Source of the DNA: Gonatopus flavifemur
Taxonomy: Eukaryota; Arthropoda; Insecta; Hymenoptera; Dryinidae
NCBI GenBank assembly: GCA_018340375.1
Contig: JAFFJZ010000003.1
Location: 21,824,001 to 21,888,000, forward strand
DNA: 64,000 nt
Direction: 5' to 3'
In this document: positions 24,601 to 37,311 of the stretch, piece after piece
Layout: every line of letters starts with the position of its first letter
Position numbering within the stretch: position 1 is the first letter of the stretch
The notes under the pieces: generated by a model
Databases searched by the model: none
What the model saw: the letters and a program-made list of their open reading frames with translations, nothing else
Told to the model about the DNA's origin: nothing
Translations under genes and position numbers: made by a program

Positions 24601-27089
24601 AAATCAGCAGGCTGTAAAATTCTAACGAACCGAGGAAAGATATATTTAAGAACTCACTTTATCGTAGAAATTGTAGTTTCAAATATAGAAGTTGCAAATG
24701 TACGTTGAGAACGTATATAATTTGAATACTACGTGTTATTTTGAATTCACTTTGATCCGCTAGAAGGGATTTATCAATTCAAATAAACATTCTCAACAAT
24801 CTCGTTCTCATTCCAATGTCCACGAATCTTTCATTCGAACAACATATCTAAATTATGCGATTTCATTAATCGTTACTTGGAATTTTCAATTGAAATTCAG
24901 ATTTGAGGGTCTCATGTATATTTCTTTTAATAATTCCTCCACATTTCATCGTAAAAAATTTTGGATTTACGGAACGTTCAGTGCTTCGTATCCCACAAAA
25001 GGTTGAAATAAATGCTTCGCTTCTTTTCCTTCTGGGTAAAAGTAAATAATTTCAATTTTATCTTTGTCAGAGATATTTTTAATATCGTATAATTTTTCAA
25101 CGTGAGATACATTTAGCAAGATTTTGTGTTGATCGTTCATTCAATGAAGAATTTCATTTAGAAAACATCGTATAATCGTTGAATACGTTTATCCTAGCAG
25201 AATAAAAACCCTCCGCTGTCTAGATTTGAAATATTGGATTGCATTCATTAAGCTAACATGAGAGAATCTCGTGAGAATTCAGTGCCTATTCGTACTCCTA
25301 CCTCATATTTTTTGTTAACGAATATCCCGAGATTTCGTTTGTCTATCATATTTTTCAACTAATTAATTATAATTTAATTTATGAGAAAAATAGATCCTAA
25401 CGTAATCACGAAACGTAGTCTTCAATGCGGTTCGTAGGACTGTAAAATGCACAGCAACCCTTGGTACTGTAGTTCTTATCAAAAACAATATTCGGTTGAA
25501 TAATTTTCCCTTTTTATTTATACACATTAACAATTCAGCCGAGGAATTTTCACAAAGAATCCCTCTTTTGCAGCACACGTGATTTTCAGCTGCCTCGTTC
25601 CGCGAAAATGTCAATATCGGATTTTTCGGACATTCTCCTTTTGTTCGTACCACAATTTCAATTATAATCTTGAATAATTTGAAACCCCTAAAATCAATAC
25701 GCTCGCCAATATTACACGATGTATATCATCAATTCTCATCGAATTTCCAATAACAGGAAACAGAATACTGAATTTTCTGTGAAATCACTAAAGAAACAAA
25801 AGCTTTCAGCAGCAACTTTCTCCGGTAAATATAGGCGGCCTTGTTTTTATTCGTTACGCGGAAGAAAGAAACAATTCACCATCGTAACAGGTCTGTGGTT
25901 TTTTTTACCATCCTGATCCATCGCGTACCATTTTTTCCAGCATAACGCAAACGTATCGATGGAAGAGCGATATTTCCTCTTTGTTCAAGAAAAATGAATT
26001 TCAAGTTTTTTAGGGTTCTATTCTGTATGATTTTCAATTTTCAAACTTGACGCAGAAATTCATATTCAATACGAACGAAGATAATATTCCCAACCACGGT
26101 TCAAGTTTATTTAATCTGTGTGTATCTGCCATTTCTCGTTCGTTTTGGACGATTACATCATGCATCGTATTTTTAATCCAGATTTATTTCGTTTACCGAT
26201 GAGAGAAACAAATTGGAACGCAGAGTTTATTGTACGAGAAATGTTATTCAAATTCGATTCCTGGCTGAATTCGTGTTAACTTCTGAAGAATTAAACAAAA
26301 ACGTTTATATCATTGATCAGATTTCGTGTGTCGTTTTCATGAGTATCAAAACAGTGCGATATTACGCTCCGAAGAATAGGCGGGGTTTTTTTTTCAGTGC
26401 TGAGAGAATACTCTATCGTTTTATTATATTTCCTGAAATTCCATTTGTAATTTGTGTTTTCATTATACGGAGAGAAGAATACGAGAATGGCTGTTTATAT
26501 CGATAACATTTCAAACGGTGTTGAAACTATAAACGTCTCTGCTACTGAGTTCATCGCACAGGAGGAGTGTAAAGCAGCGCTGCAGGGTGAATGTCACACA
26601 ACGCTGTTACGAATTATCCTGTTATCCTTCCCTCACCACCTTTTCCTAACAAATCATGGGTTAATTAACCCCGTTTGTTCAATTAGCGATTAATCTCCCC
26701 GTTATTCTTCTCTCTATATATATATAAAAAAAAACTTACATCCCTTGTATTAATTGAAATTGTATTTGAATCCGACATGTGCTTGTTCTCATAAATGAAC
26801 AACAATATTTGTCATTTTACCAGTGTATATAAAATAGATTGTTGTTCGATAGTTTGTTTTGCATTGTAACAATCTTTGTCTCGTTGGCCACCGATGGGGG
26901 AAGGAATTGCATCCCAAACCAAGTCGAGTACCACAGCTGTATGGCGTAGGTCGGTTACCCATCCGAAGCAGTGGAATTTATTCTACTCTGCAAAAACAGA
27001 AAACAATTAAGAAAGAAAGAAAACGAAAGTTTGAGAAGGTAGGCCAAAAAAGCAACCTAGATGGCATGTTTGTGTGCGTGTTGTTACAG
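21678..27089 (+). other. Rbfox intron, 5.4 kb
   Basis: Bounded by GTACAAAT and TGTTACAG. It starts with an (AAAC)n-like stretch (21700-21745). The rest is AT-rich unique sequence without a recognised gene, MITE or RNA. Short frames at 21903-22160, 25363-25653 and 26213-26506 show no family features. Confidence 0.6.
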
Positions 27090-27243
27090 CTGCAGCATTG
27101 AGAGGAGTCGCTATACAGAGAGGAAGAGTTGGCGCTACCAGGGCTGCATTTCCAGCTAGTGCAGCTGCACTTGCACTTGCTAGAAATCCAGGGCCACTCG
27201 CAGCTGCTGCAGCAGCTACGGCCCTGCATCCTTTTGCACCCGC
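27090..27243 (+). CDS. Rbfox1: Rbfox exon with ALRGVAIQRGR (post-RRM region)
   Basis: A 154-nt exon with acceptor GTTGTTACAG and donor GTAAGT. In frame it reads AALRGVAIQRGRVGATR, then PASAAALALARNPGPL, an alanine run, and LHPFAP. The ALRG..RGR stretch corresponds to the AYRGA-HLRGRGR region just after the RRM in animal Rbfox proteins, a low-complexity segment that recruits other splicing factors. It contains no RNA-binding domain itself. Two bases enter and two leave (GC|), and the next exon supplies the third base of an Ala codon. A second AG six bases into the exon (ACAG|CTGCAG|) makes a tandem acceptor that could drop two alanines. The same DNA in the +1 frame holds TAG at 27157-27159, which matters if the 21530 exon is included. 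Assignment rests on recalled family resemblance. Confidence 0.8.
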
Positions 27244-29072
27244 GTAAGTAACGAATTTTTTAATATTTATCCAACAGCACTTTATAAACTGATTTGAACA
27301 TTGACACATGAGATTGTTTGAATAATTTTTGAACCTAATCTATTTATCGCCTGCTTCTATTCTCTATTTATTAATATGATGCATTGTATTTATATTTATT
27401 AACTAAATTTCATAATGGAGATTCATTCGACGAATGATGCCTGGACAAAAATATTTCTTCCGAATATCATAGTTTTATGATCAAATTATTTCATCAAACA
27501 GATTCAACGTCAGTCAATTTTTTTTTTATTTACTTTGCAAAATGATAAATATCTTTGTGAATCTTGAAAATGTTTTTCACAATTGAAGTCTTGCGGAATT
27601 TGGAGCATCGACAAAGAAAATATTGGATTGACCGGATTCTTGATTCGAGAAAAGTTTCTTTAAACAAAGAAAACAGCTTTATATAGTATGATGTGAAGAG
27701 AAGTTTCGCACCCCGAGTACACATCTTTTGAAGATGAGGAGAAAAAATATTTTCTCAGAATAAAAAAACATGTTTCCTCAAGGAAAGCCAGTGTATGAAA
27801 TATATGCTAAGTGTTCTCGACATTAAATCAATTTCTCACAATCTTCTAATGAAAAAGAATTTCACATTTCCTCTACGTCATAACTGATGATGGCATTATT
27901 GGTCCGGAACAATATTCGGTCGTTCTGTGGATAAAATGTCAACTTTAATATAATATCTAAACCCGTGGAAGGAATGGCCTTGTACACAGCGAGGGAAATT
28001 TCAATACAGAGTACGGCTGTCATCATTTGTCATTTCGTATTTCATTCTATTATACATATTACGTGTAACTCCGGCATATCAAATTCTGTGGCAAAGTGTA
28101 ATCCCAGACGCGTAAATTTTCTTCATATAATTTATTTGTTCAATTCCAAATGCCGTCTCTTCATTGACAAAGAATTTATACAAAATTCCCTTTGATTTTT
28201 TCCCCTTACCGTGCTGATTTATGTCGATTATTCTGATTACTATCGTGTTGAATTGATTGATCAGTATTTGGCATTCGGCTGCTGTGATTATTCGAGTGAT
28301 AACAGTTTCTAACGTCGTGCTCCAACACGAACTTTCTCCCAAAATTGTTTATAACGCGCGATAAAGTTTGAAATCCAGTAATAGGAACTTTTGAAATCTC
28401 TTTGGATTGCTTTTTGCAGGCTTGTTGTTTAAGCTAGCACATTAATTACGTAGAACAGAATGAAATGTTCCCTTGTGGGAAAGGATTTACCGTAAAGACC
28501 CCAAATTCTCAACGAGTTGAAGATTCTCAGTTCTCTCCTTGTCTCTTCGTGAGTGCATTTTTCCCACAGTTATAAGAGTTTCTTTCTCAATTGAAGAGAT
28601 CAAAGTTGAACTCGAAATACTTCATTTGAAAAGCTCTTGTGTAAGTTAAAGTTGTTTCCAGATTATCAGCGAAATTATAACTCATCAAAATACATTTCTT
28701 ATATCTTTGGAATTCTTTTACAATTTTGAAACGAGAAAATCTAAGTAAGCCCGATTTCGAAAAGAATATATAATGGTCAATCGAAGTTAATTATTCGTAA
28801 TGAATTATGGTCGTTTTATATTCTAGGATGTACATGGAGGGAAAATAATCATTGTGGCATGAAAAAACAATATTTCAATATATTTCATCCAATGGTATGT
28901 ATAAAATTTCTTCGAACGAATTGAATATTATTTCAGTGAAATAAATGATTTTTTAACGTATGAAGTATTTAATCAACTGAAAAATCATTTCATCCATTGA
29001 AGTAAAATTTCATTGATCTAAAGGAATATTTTATAGATATAACCATTTGATGCAATATTGTTGTGTATCAAT

Positions 29073-29373
29073 CAGTGCCGTCTTTCGTAGGCAAGGGGCC
29101 TTATGCCCAAAATGCTTGGAGGAAATTTTTTCGCTTGTATATAGTAATATCTTTTTTGAAATTTTCATCAATTATGAATGTATCGATATATTTGTTTGAT
29201 TGTGCAATTTTGATATCCGTAGTTCATTTCTTACTTCTTTTATTGTTTTACCTTGGAGAAATGTCTTTTCTTGTGAAATTAAAAAAAATGGTGCTTTAAA
29301 GAGTCAGGGGGACCCCCATCAGAGTGGGGCCCTAGGCTCGAGCCCACAAAGCCTATGCAGAAAGACGGCACTG
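29073..29373. mobile_element. hAT-type MITE, 301 bp, 8-bp target duplication
   Basis: The ends are CAGTGCCGTCTTTC on the left and GAAAGACGGCACTG on the right, so the inverted repeat is perfect for 14 bp. It then continues imperfectly through TAGGC and AGGGGCC blocks. The flanks GTATCAAT and GTATCAGT form an 8-bp duplication with one change. CAGTGCCG-starting short elements with 8-bp duplications belong to hAT. The 78-codon frame inside it is a by-product. Confidence 0.88.
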
Positions 29374-30845
29374 GTATCAGTAACTTTTTCCCCTTAGTTT
29401 AGATTTCAGAATTTTGCCCGGACGGGCAAAGGCTTGGGTTGAGTATGGCAACTGAGCGTAGATGAATCGTGTCTGTGTTGGTAACACAAGAATGAACCAT
29501 GTTAGAGCCGCATTGGTGCAATTTTGTGCTAGGATTCATTCAGGTTTGAACCAACATTGGTTTTATAGCAAAAGTTTTGCATCGGTCGATGTTGCAGAAC
29601 TATAAGTATCATTTTTTTCTCGTCTGCGAGGCCCCTCGCCGTAATAATCAGGCTCTATAATATATTGGAGTGCGCACTTTCACAAAAACTGTTGTCAGAG
29701 AGAGAATTCGCCCAACGCGTAAACCGGAGTCCACGTCGCATTGCCGTGGAAGCAAAGTGGATAAAAGGGAAAAATGGATACAAGATGAGAGAAAGAAGTT
29801 GTATGGGAAATCATTCCCCGAGAGGAGATATTACCCGTCCAGCTGTTGACTTCGTTGAAACGTTAATTATGCTGTTGTCGTATAGTAAAAAAAATTGATC
29901 AATGTTTTCAGCAAAGGTAGTATAGTTAGAAGGGTAATTTAATCTCCGTCGTGCAGTCACTCCTGTTTCTTCTCGCACAATGCTTTCAGCTATCTCTCTT
30001 TGAGAAAGGATTTCCCTCTCTTTCTATTTCATCGAAAACCCGGATAGTGCGCACCCCAGAGTATTATAAAACTCAATGGTCCTAGTCGACCTTCTACTCT
30101 GAGAGAATTATTGAAAATTACTGATTTTTGTCAGTAAACAGAAGATGTACTTGGAATATGATGACAAATTGTTGGAAAATAGCAATAATTTCATAATGTT
30201 ATTTTAACTGGAAAAAAACTTTCATCATCAGCAGCGTCAGACATGATTGTTCGTGATTACGACCCTTGCTTCTTTCCCCAAAGCCACGGAACATTCTTGA
30301 AAATCTTATGGTTTTCAATTTATATCAATCTCACCGATTGAGAGTTTTTGTTTTCTAAATTGTGAAAAATTACTGTTTTGTCTCATCAATTTGTGATCTC
30401 ATGCCAAGTATATCAAACTGTTACATCAAATATATCCCCCGTCTCATGGGAAAACCAGTAATTTTTAATGATGAATTTCTTTCAGTTGAAAACTCCTAGA
30501 CACTCATTGCTCCATGTATTTTGGTTTGATCAGAGCGTTGATCTGCGTTACCAGATCATTGGGAAGAGAAATGGTTTAGAAAATATTAAAGTGAACTAAA
30601 TTTGAGAGGTCTTGTCGGTTTTCGTTTTTCAAAAAATCCCTAACAAATAATTGCCGCCGTTTGATAAGGAATTTTTTGACAACGTTCACTTTCTGATAGT
30701 CCCGAAAATTGAATTAGCTTCCAATCGTGCACAGATTCACGTGGATTGGTTCGATCGTTGGAGCCAAAGAACGGCCTGAATATTTGTTCTTGATCAGCTA
30801 TTCCAGTACAGAGTCGTGGAGAGGAAATTCTAATCTACCCAAGTA

Positions 30846-31238
30846 CACGGAGAAAAATGCAGATTGAGGAAATATAGTAATCTTTAATAGAAAATTGGAG
30901 AATATTTCTTAAAATTGTAGAGAAGAGATAAAACGGTTCACACTTCTGTTAAATATTACTCGAAGAAGAATAACAAATTATCAATAATCAACAAACAATA
31001 GAAAGGAGTATGAATTTTCCAAAATTTTACGGAGTAACAAAATTTCTAAATTTTATAATTTTGAGGGTTGATGGTTTTTTCTATTGTTTGTTGAGTATAT
31101 TGACAATTTTCCATTCTTTTTCAAGTAAAATTCAACAAAAATGTGAACCGTTTCATCTTTATTACAAATTCAAGAAACATTATCTAATTTTCTATCAAAG
31201 ATTTAATACTATATTCTCGATCTGCATTTTTCACCGTG
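30846..31238. mobile_element. Foldback MITE, CACGGAGAAAAA family, long form copy 1 (393 bp)
   Basis: The left end TA-CACGGAGAAAAATGCAG and the right end CTGCATTTTTCACCGTG-TA bracket an element whose halves are imperfect inverted copies (for example AAAACGGTTCACACTTCT against ATGTGAACCGTTTCAT). Copy 2 of the same sequence is at 56139-56627. TA on both sides fits a Tc1/mariner-type target. Confidence 0.85.
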
Positions 31239-31445
31239 TAAAAATGCTCGGTCATTGAGGTGATAATAGCGATGTGGCAGCAGCACTTTTCTGATTCAAG
31301 TAGACGTGCTGTACAGAGCGATATTCTGATAAAATTGGAGCGTTCGCCCGTAGTTTGTCATAAACGATTCGGCTGCTACCACTCCGCTAGCATCCCCTTA
31401 ACAAGCTTTGTAACGCCTCACTAGCCAGAAATTATACACCTGTAA

Positions 31446-31675
31446 CCCATACAAGACACCTACGTCGCATCTCCGTGGAATTCGGGGAGAAAAAAGGGAT
31501 CGGTGGATGCAGCGTGGTACGACGGAGAAATGTCCACCCGAAAAAACTGCCCGGACATTTCTCCGTCGCCTCTACGCTGCTTTTCCGTTGTGCCACGTAA
31601 TATCCACCGCTCTCTTTCTTCTTTCTCAATTCGACGGAAATACAACATAATTCATCGGCGATTGTCCTGTATGGG
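31446..31675. mobile_element. Long foldback element with CCCATACA ends
   Basis: The left end is CCCATACAAGACA and the right end TGTCCTGTATGGG. The arms pair over most of the roughly 230 bp, with a perfect 15-bp central stem GACGGAGAAATGTCC / GGACATTTCTCCGTC around a 16-base loop. GC content is higher than in the flanks. Target duplication is unclear (GTAA left, AAGT right). Short frames here run through the palindrome and are not genes. Confidence 0.75.
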
Positions 31676-32667
31676 AAGTGTCTTACCAGAACCTTACGAG
31701 GTACCAGAGATGAGTTGAAGAGATTGCTAACGAGATATGAAAACCATAGTCCAGTTTCTGATTGGCAGTATCACGTTTTCCGTTTATTTCTTCCTGCTGG
31801 TTGACTTAGAAGAAAAATTCCAACCAATCATATATTCTTCATCAAAAGAAAAAAACGTGATACGGATCATGATTTTAACATTGCGTTAGCAATCTCTGCT
31901 ATTCATCTCTGGAGGTACTTACAAGTGTCTAGTTTTTGGCTAACGTAATTCATAAAAACTCGAAGTGAATAATAATGAACAATAAACTTGAAATTGCGCA
32001 TTGCTGGAAATTTGGGATTTTCCAATGATTCCTGAAAACCAATTAAACCAATCACATTAGGCAAATGTACAAGGACAACATGATAGGTATTGCGCAACAT
32101 GATTTTGCGTCTTGTCCGTTTTAATACTCTTGTGCCCGCTTCTTAACCGTGGAAACATTACTAGCTCGTTTCATTTACATCAACAGTTCATATGCAAATC
32201 ATTATCAAGCTATGTACCAGTGAGTGCCTTGGTTAACAAAGCCTATGAATTCCGATTAATGCTTATGCACTTCTAAAATTTCGATTGAAATTCAATGAAT
32301 ATTAAATATGTTCCAATGGGAATCCTGCACGTTTCATCGGAATGAATGTCAAGTCTTGCTGTCCCGATTATCACCCTGGCCAAAAGAACCTCTTAAATCA
32401 TATACCAAAACAAAAAAGCAATAGGAAACAGTTGGCAATAAGGTGCGGTTTTGTGACTCAGTGCACAAATATGACTGGTTTTTAGCTAATAATCAATCAT
32501 TTTTTCCACCAAGATACTTTAGATGCGGAATCATCCTTTGATCTCCTTATTCCAGATACTTTGAGGATGCAAATTACGTGAAAATGAAAAAAAAACATAA
32601 TTCTTCATCATCAGAAACGGTAATCTCCCCTTGCACGAGAATCAATCTCGATAATTCAGAAAATATA

Positions 32668-32836
32668 CACTGAAAAAAAGTGTAGCTGGAAATGAGGTAA
32701 AGTATATTTTTTTGCAGTTACAGTAGTCGTATTCTCTATCAAAGTAGCCACGAGACACGCTGTGATAGTGAAAATATAGCTATTGTGACTACAAACTGCT
32801 TGGGCTCATTGTCAGCCACAGTTTTTTGTCTCAGTG
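32668..32836. mobile_element. MITE, CACTGA-ended, TA duplication (169 bp)
   Basis: TA-CACTGAAAAAAAGTGTAGCTG on the left pairs with CAGCCACAGTTTTTTGTCTCAGTG-TA on the right. Inside, paired AGTAGTC/GACTAC blocks continue the hairpin. The same type of ends is seen at 36787, 38400, 52987 and 58071. Confidence 0.8.
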
Positions 32837-33206
32837 TACATGTAGAATATTTGATTTTGAACTCACGTCGAGGCCATTGATTGGATTCCTATCTGTTTTC
32901 CTATTCAAAGTCAGTTTCCTTTCAACGAATCTTTCTAACCGTGAATTTATATTACGACTTCCTTTCGATTATTTCGAATAACGTGAATGATTCTCACGAG
33001 TGTACCGGTAAATATTCGCATATTTAACTGAATTTAAGAATACAAATGATTTTCATTCCAACTTAGAAGACCCTGAACCGATCATTTCTGAAGATTCCAT
33101 CGATAGATTATCGATTTGTAATTGTAAAAACAGTAAATTTGAGTTTTCAACAATTCAATTCCATCATTTTGAGTTGGTGAAACTTATCGAATAAATTCTT
33201 CCATCA

Positions 33207-33431
33207 CACTGGGAACCCAATTTCTCAAACTTGGAAAAAAAATAATCCATTGAAATCACATTCTTCGAATTCAAGAAGGATTATATTTCTGTTTCAATTT
33301 GAAAATTTTTCGTTTCAATCTGATGGTGAAACTTCTTCTATTTAACTGCATTTTTTCCCGTTGAAAAAAAGAATGATTAGAATGAAGGCAAAGAAAAGTT
33401 TCTTTCAGTCTAAGAAATTGAGTTCTCAGTG
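33207..33431. mobile_element. MITE family with CACTGAGAACCCAATTTCT ends, copy 1
   Basis: The left CACTGGGAACCCAATTTCTC matches the right GAAATTGAGTTCTCAGTG as an inverted repeat. The middle (AATCACATTCTTCGAATTCA and following, TGATTAGAATGAAGGCAAAG) is closely repeated at 38400-38690. Flanking dinucleotide is CA on both sides. Confidence 0.75.
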
Positions 33432-33577
33432 CAGAGGATATTTCTTTTCGGGCTAGAAAATTTAGACTGTTTTTATTCTCTTGTGAAAAATCCTGAATTT
33501 ATCTTCCTTAACTACTGCTTTCGCCCTATCTTTTGGAGAGAATATCATCCGTTTTTGTCCGTAAATTTCAACAAATA

Positions 33578-33799
33578 GGACAAAAGCAGACCTTGTTTTC
33601 GTTCAACGCGATCATCCAGCTGAACAGAAGCAGATTAAAACGAAGTTTCTAGAAGCCTCCAGGAGTTTTAATTCAATTCAAATTAATCTATCAATCAAAT
33701 TCAATATACGTTCAAGATATTCGATTACGAATGTATTCAGCTGTCTGAAAGCCTTAACAGATTTCATTTTTCATTTCATTTTTAGTCTGCTTTTGTCTG
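33578..33799. repeat. Inverted repeat GGACAAAAGCAGAC / GTCTGCTTTTGTC
   Basis: A 13-14 bp arm at 33578-33591 is repeated inverted at 33785-33799. It resembles the outer arms of the 10606-10999 foldback (tttttgtcc). Probably a diverged MITE whose exact ends I cannot set. Confidence 0.45.
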
Positions 33800-36239
33800 G
33801 GTGTACATTCAGATAAATTTCAGCGTATACAGACCTATTTTTGTTAGTAAGTCAGGTAAATTGGAAGTTTTCAACTATAGCTGCTCTCGTTTTCTAATTA
33901 TTCTCACTTAGAGTGCAATTTTCTCACTATCCCTGATAATAGAAATGATAACGAGCCGAGATCATGATGATCTGTCCGTTACAAGGGAAATAGGCGACTT
34001 TTGTCCTGTTTATTGGAAATTATGTACACAAACACATAACAATTTTTACACAAAGTAGACAGGAAAGAATGAACTGTTGATATTAGCGGAACAGCAGTGA
34101 AAAATTGTCAAAAGAGCACAAAAACGGTCGAAATTTGTCGATTCGCTTTGTCCAGTTTTCACACCATAATTTATTCCAACGTACGCTTAATCCTTGAACT
34201 GGTTTGATCGAATTTCTTCATTGCATCCTAAAGGAAGCAATAAAGAACAAATTCCACTGGTGATTTCATTTCCTCTCAACTGTTACATTGTACATTCTGA
34301 AACGATCTGAATACTTTAAATCCGATCAATTATGTTGATTGAGTTGATTACTTAACTTACCGTTAGAGTTCAAAGAAGTTCGAGTGGGAAGTATAACATT
34401 GTAATCGAACGATCCTACACACGTCTATGAGAAATTGCTCACCAGTCTGAATAACGCACAAACCGCGTTGTTTGCAATTCTCCCAATTCGATCCAATAAT
34501 ATCTTCGACAACGAGCAAGACTTCATATATAAATTACCGCCTCGAATCTTTCATAACAATTCCTGACAGAATATTCAAACAGACGCCACTACAAATTGGC
34601 AAAACATCAGAGACGAAACTTACAATGTATCCTTCTCAAATATCTTCTAGTGAATAAAGCTGTGATGATTCAAAGCCTCCTACACGATCTTCGAATCGAA
34701 ATAAATATCAAATTATCGCACGAATCTCTAGTCATGATCAAAAATATGATAATTTAATGATGAAATATATCCAGGTAGTCGGTCGTTGAATCAATCCCCG
34801 TTGGCGAATGTTACGTGTAACGTCGCACGTGATGCTGTCATGAACCAACTGGCTGTTTAATTTATCGCACTTGCACGATACCGTCGTACACAACCCTACA
34901 ACAGTTTATTGTTATATTATTTTATTCATTTTCATGTGACGACTCTCGTCGATGAAGTCACATTGATTGATGAAAAAGAGGGAAAACCGAGAACCATTGT
35001 CAACAATAATGGATTCTCAAATGAGAAAATTTGCATTACAAAAATCCCACATGTCGAATCTCACAATGAAAAAGCGTGTGATTCGATATCGAGATATAAT
35101 TGGTGAACTCGGTCGTGGTGACTCGTCCAAGCCGAATAAATGTGAACATGGTATTCGAATTTCATTCTTCTCTCTTCCTATCTCTCGCTCTACTCGCGCT
35201 ATCATCGGCAATGCCCGTTTTTGATTTTCCAGTTTTTGGTCTCTTTTGTCCGTTATCGAATGATCGTATGTGACATCGGCAACACTGAAATGAAAAACAT
35301 ACAGCCAACTGACAAAAGAGTAAATACACACGTTGTACGTGCATCACTTCCTTTTTTTTTTCTTCCTGCATACGGAATCGTACAAATCATTTTCTCTCTT
35401 CAATACTAACTTCCGGACCTAACAAAATTCGTTTTGTAAAAATCATTTTCAAACTATCGTTGGATCTACAGTCACTTTGTTACCTTTGTGCCGATATTTA
35501 TACAACATGAATCTAATTCGAAAACTTGGCTCCTCGTAGTCATCGATCGGAGACCGTCCAAGTCGGAAAACTTAAATTGACTTTCAAGTATCAATGGAAG
35601 AGGAAGGAAGAGATAGAAGATAATTCGTGAAAGGATAGGATACTTGGATTGTTGATTGAAAACTTGCCTTTTGCTGCTTTTTATTAATTTTTCTAATTAT
35701 TATCTTTGAGCTTCTCTCCGAGTTCACTATTTCTCTCATCCCTTATTAATAATTATAGTTTATTTTTCTTAATTTATGGATAAAATGTCGTGCTGGTACT
35801 CTAACGAGTGGAGGAAGATAAGAAAGGATACTTTATTTATAATTTCATGTATTTTCAAAACACCTATTCAGAACATGACAATATATACAGAGGCTGTTCC
35901 AGAATACATTCCGAACCTTTCGCCGAGAATGTTATTCCTATGGTAAAATAATGTCAAGAGATACTTAGTTTTTGAATTGAAAACAAAAGTATCTCGGTTT
36001 AACCTCAAGAAATCACCTGTTCCCTATTTAAAAGCATCGGAATGTATCGTGGGATACCACTTATATTGAAGAATTTTGTATCAAATGAGTCGATGAACAT
36101 ATTTCATGTCGATTATTTGCAATGTATTATTTGTTGTTTAATTCAATGCAATACCAAGGATGAACATCAATTCTGAATCTATAACTGAATTTTTGAATCT
36201 TGTCCGCTTATATTAATTTATATTTGTTTTTCTCAACAG

Positions 36240-36303
36240 CGTTTACTACGATCCATTCCTAGCAGCGCATGCAGCGACGCAAGATCCAAACTACAGGCTA
36301 CAG
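36240..36303 (+). CDS. Rbfox1: Rbfox exon VYYDPFLAAHA
   Basis: A 64-nt exon with acceptor TTTTTCTCAACAG and donor CAG|GTGAGG. Its first base completes the Ala codon left open by the 27090 exon, and it then reads VYYDPFLAAHAATQDPNYRL plus a final Gln, ending on a full codon. It corresponds to the VYQDGFYGAD-type tyrosine-rich stretch of animal Rbfox C-termini, a region involved in protein-protein contacts and assembly rather than RNA binding. A GCATG (the short Rbfox core) lies inside the exon at 36258-36262 and a full TGCATG 74 nt downstream, so the exon is a good candidate for Rbfox-dependent inclusion. Its length is not a multiple of three, so skipping would shift the frame. Confidence 0.85.
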
Positions 36304-36376
36304 GTGAGGAAGAAACATTCATCACAAATTCTTCTTATAATCCGTTTAGGAAATTGTCTTCGAACTCTGTTTCCGG

Positions 36377-36382
36377 TGCATG
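36377..36382 (+). promoter_or_regulatory. TGCATG, Rbfox binding site downstream of exon
   Basis: A perfect TGCATG on the sense strand, 74 nt after the 36240-36303 exon. Rbfox proteins bind (U)GCAUG. Sites in the downstream intron within about 300 nt usually promote inclusion. That the gene's own product acts here is inference. Confidence 0.6.
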
Positions 36383-36786
36383 AAAACGATTTCTATCGTC
36401 CCACATACCCTGTTCTGTACACAATGTCTGATAACAACTACAGTCAAAGGGGGTTATTTGAAAGAACACGAGTCGATAGACTGAATAGGATTTTGATTGG
36501 AATACAAAATCGTTGTAATCATATTAAAACTCAGGATCAATGTCATCGTTTATTCAGATGTTCATCAGAGCGACTGTGAACAGTTTTCATTGAAATTCAT
36601 TGATCAGTACATTGGACCGAGAATTCTGGTATATTTGTGCACTTTTATTGAAATTTTCTATTTTTCGTTACAGTGTAGAGTATTTAACACATCCATGGGG
36701 GGAAATTTTTTGCACTGTTCTGGAAATTTAATATCGAACTGGTAAAAATTCCATAAAATTAGACATTTTTGCAAAGATCCATGGTA

Positions 36787-36943
36787 CACTGAGAAAATTT
36801 TGTATGATTTTGTATGTAAAAATGAAGTATTCACATACTTATGATAACAATAAACATAATTATAGTGCCTAACCTCATAGTGGGAGTATATGTCGCAATT
36901 ACGATACTAGTCTGATGGAGTTTGGCATAAAATTTTTTCAGTG
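36787..36943. mobile_element. MITE, CACTGA-ended, TA duplication (157 bp)
   Basis: TA-CACTGAGAAAATTTTGTAT on the left and ATAAAATTTTTTCAGTG-TA on the right. No coding content. Confidence 0.8.
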
Positions 36944-37103
36944 TAGAAGAGGGAGTTTATAAGATTTCGAATTTTGTCTATCGGTGCAAAAGTGGATAAA
37001 TTTTCATAATATTTGACGCGCTGAACTCAACAGTGACAAAGAGAAGCCCGGAAACCCATAGCAAAGTGAGGAAACCCATGGCCTACTCTATTTCTAGGCC
37101 CTA

Positions 37104-37311
37104 AACGGAAAAAAGAAAGCAGTATTGGTTACTGTGATGAATCACAAGGATCTATTGGACCTCAAATTCATCTCGTGCAGTACTGCGTTTCCCAGTACTG
37201 GTTACTGTCCAGCCAGCGTTGACAAACCTTCATTATCCAAGCGTGTTTTCATTTGTTTTTCAATCAGTTGCTGTTATTTACAGTAACCAGTGTTGTTTCC
37301 TTTTTTCCGTG
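37104..37311. mobile_element. Foldback MITE, CACGGAAAAAAG ends (208 bp)
   Basis: The left AACGGAAAAAAGAAAGCAG..TTGGTTACTGT pairs with the right ACAGTAACCAGTGTTGTTTC..TTTTCCGTG over about 32 bp. It is flanked by TA on the left and CA on the right, and the first base of the left end is changed. The ends belong to the CACGGA(A/G)AAAA group. Confidence 0.75.

Larger units (their letters stand above)
27244..36239 (+). other. Rbfox intron, 9.0 kb
   Basis: Bounded by GTAAGT and TTTTTCTCAACAG. It holds the MITEs listed at 29.07, 30.85, 31.45, 32.67, 33.21 and 33.58 kb. Outside these (27250-29050, 29400-30840, 31700-32660, 33850-36230) I see AT-rich sequence without recognised genes or RNAs. Confidence 0.7.

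Noticed and set aside
29063..29397. Two plus frames of 65-78 codons
   Set aside because: They run through a 301-bp hAT-type MITE and use its terminal repeats as codons.
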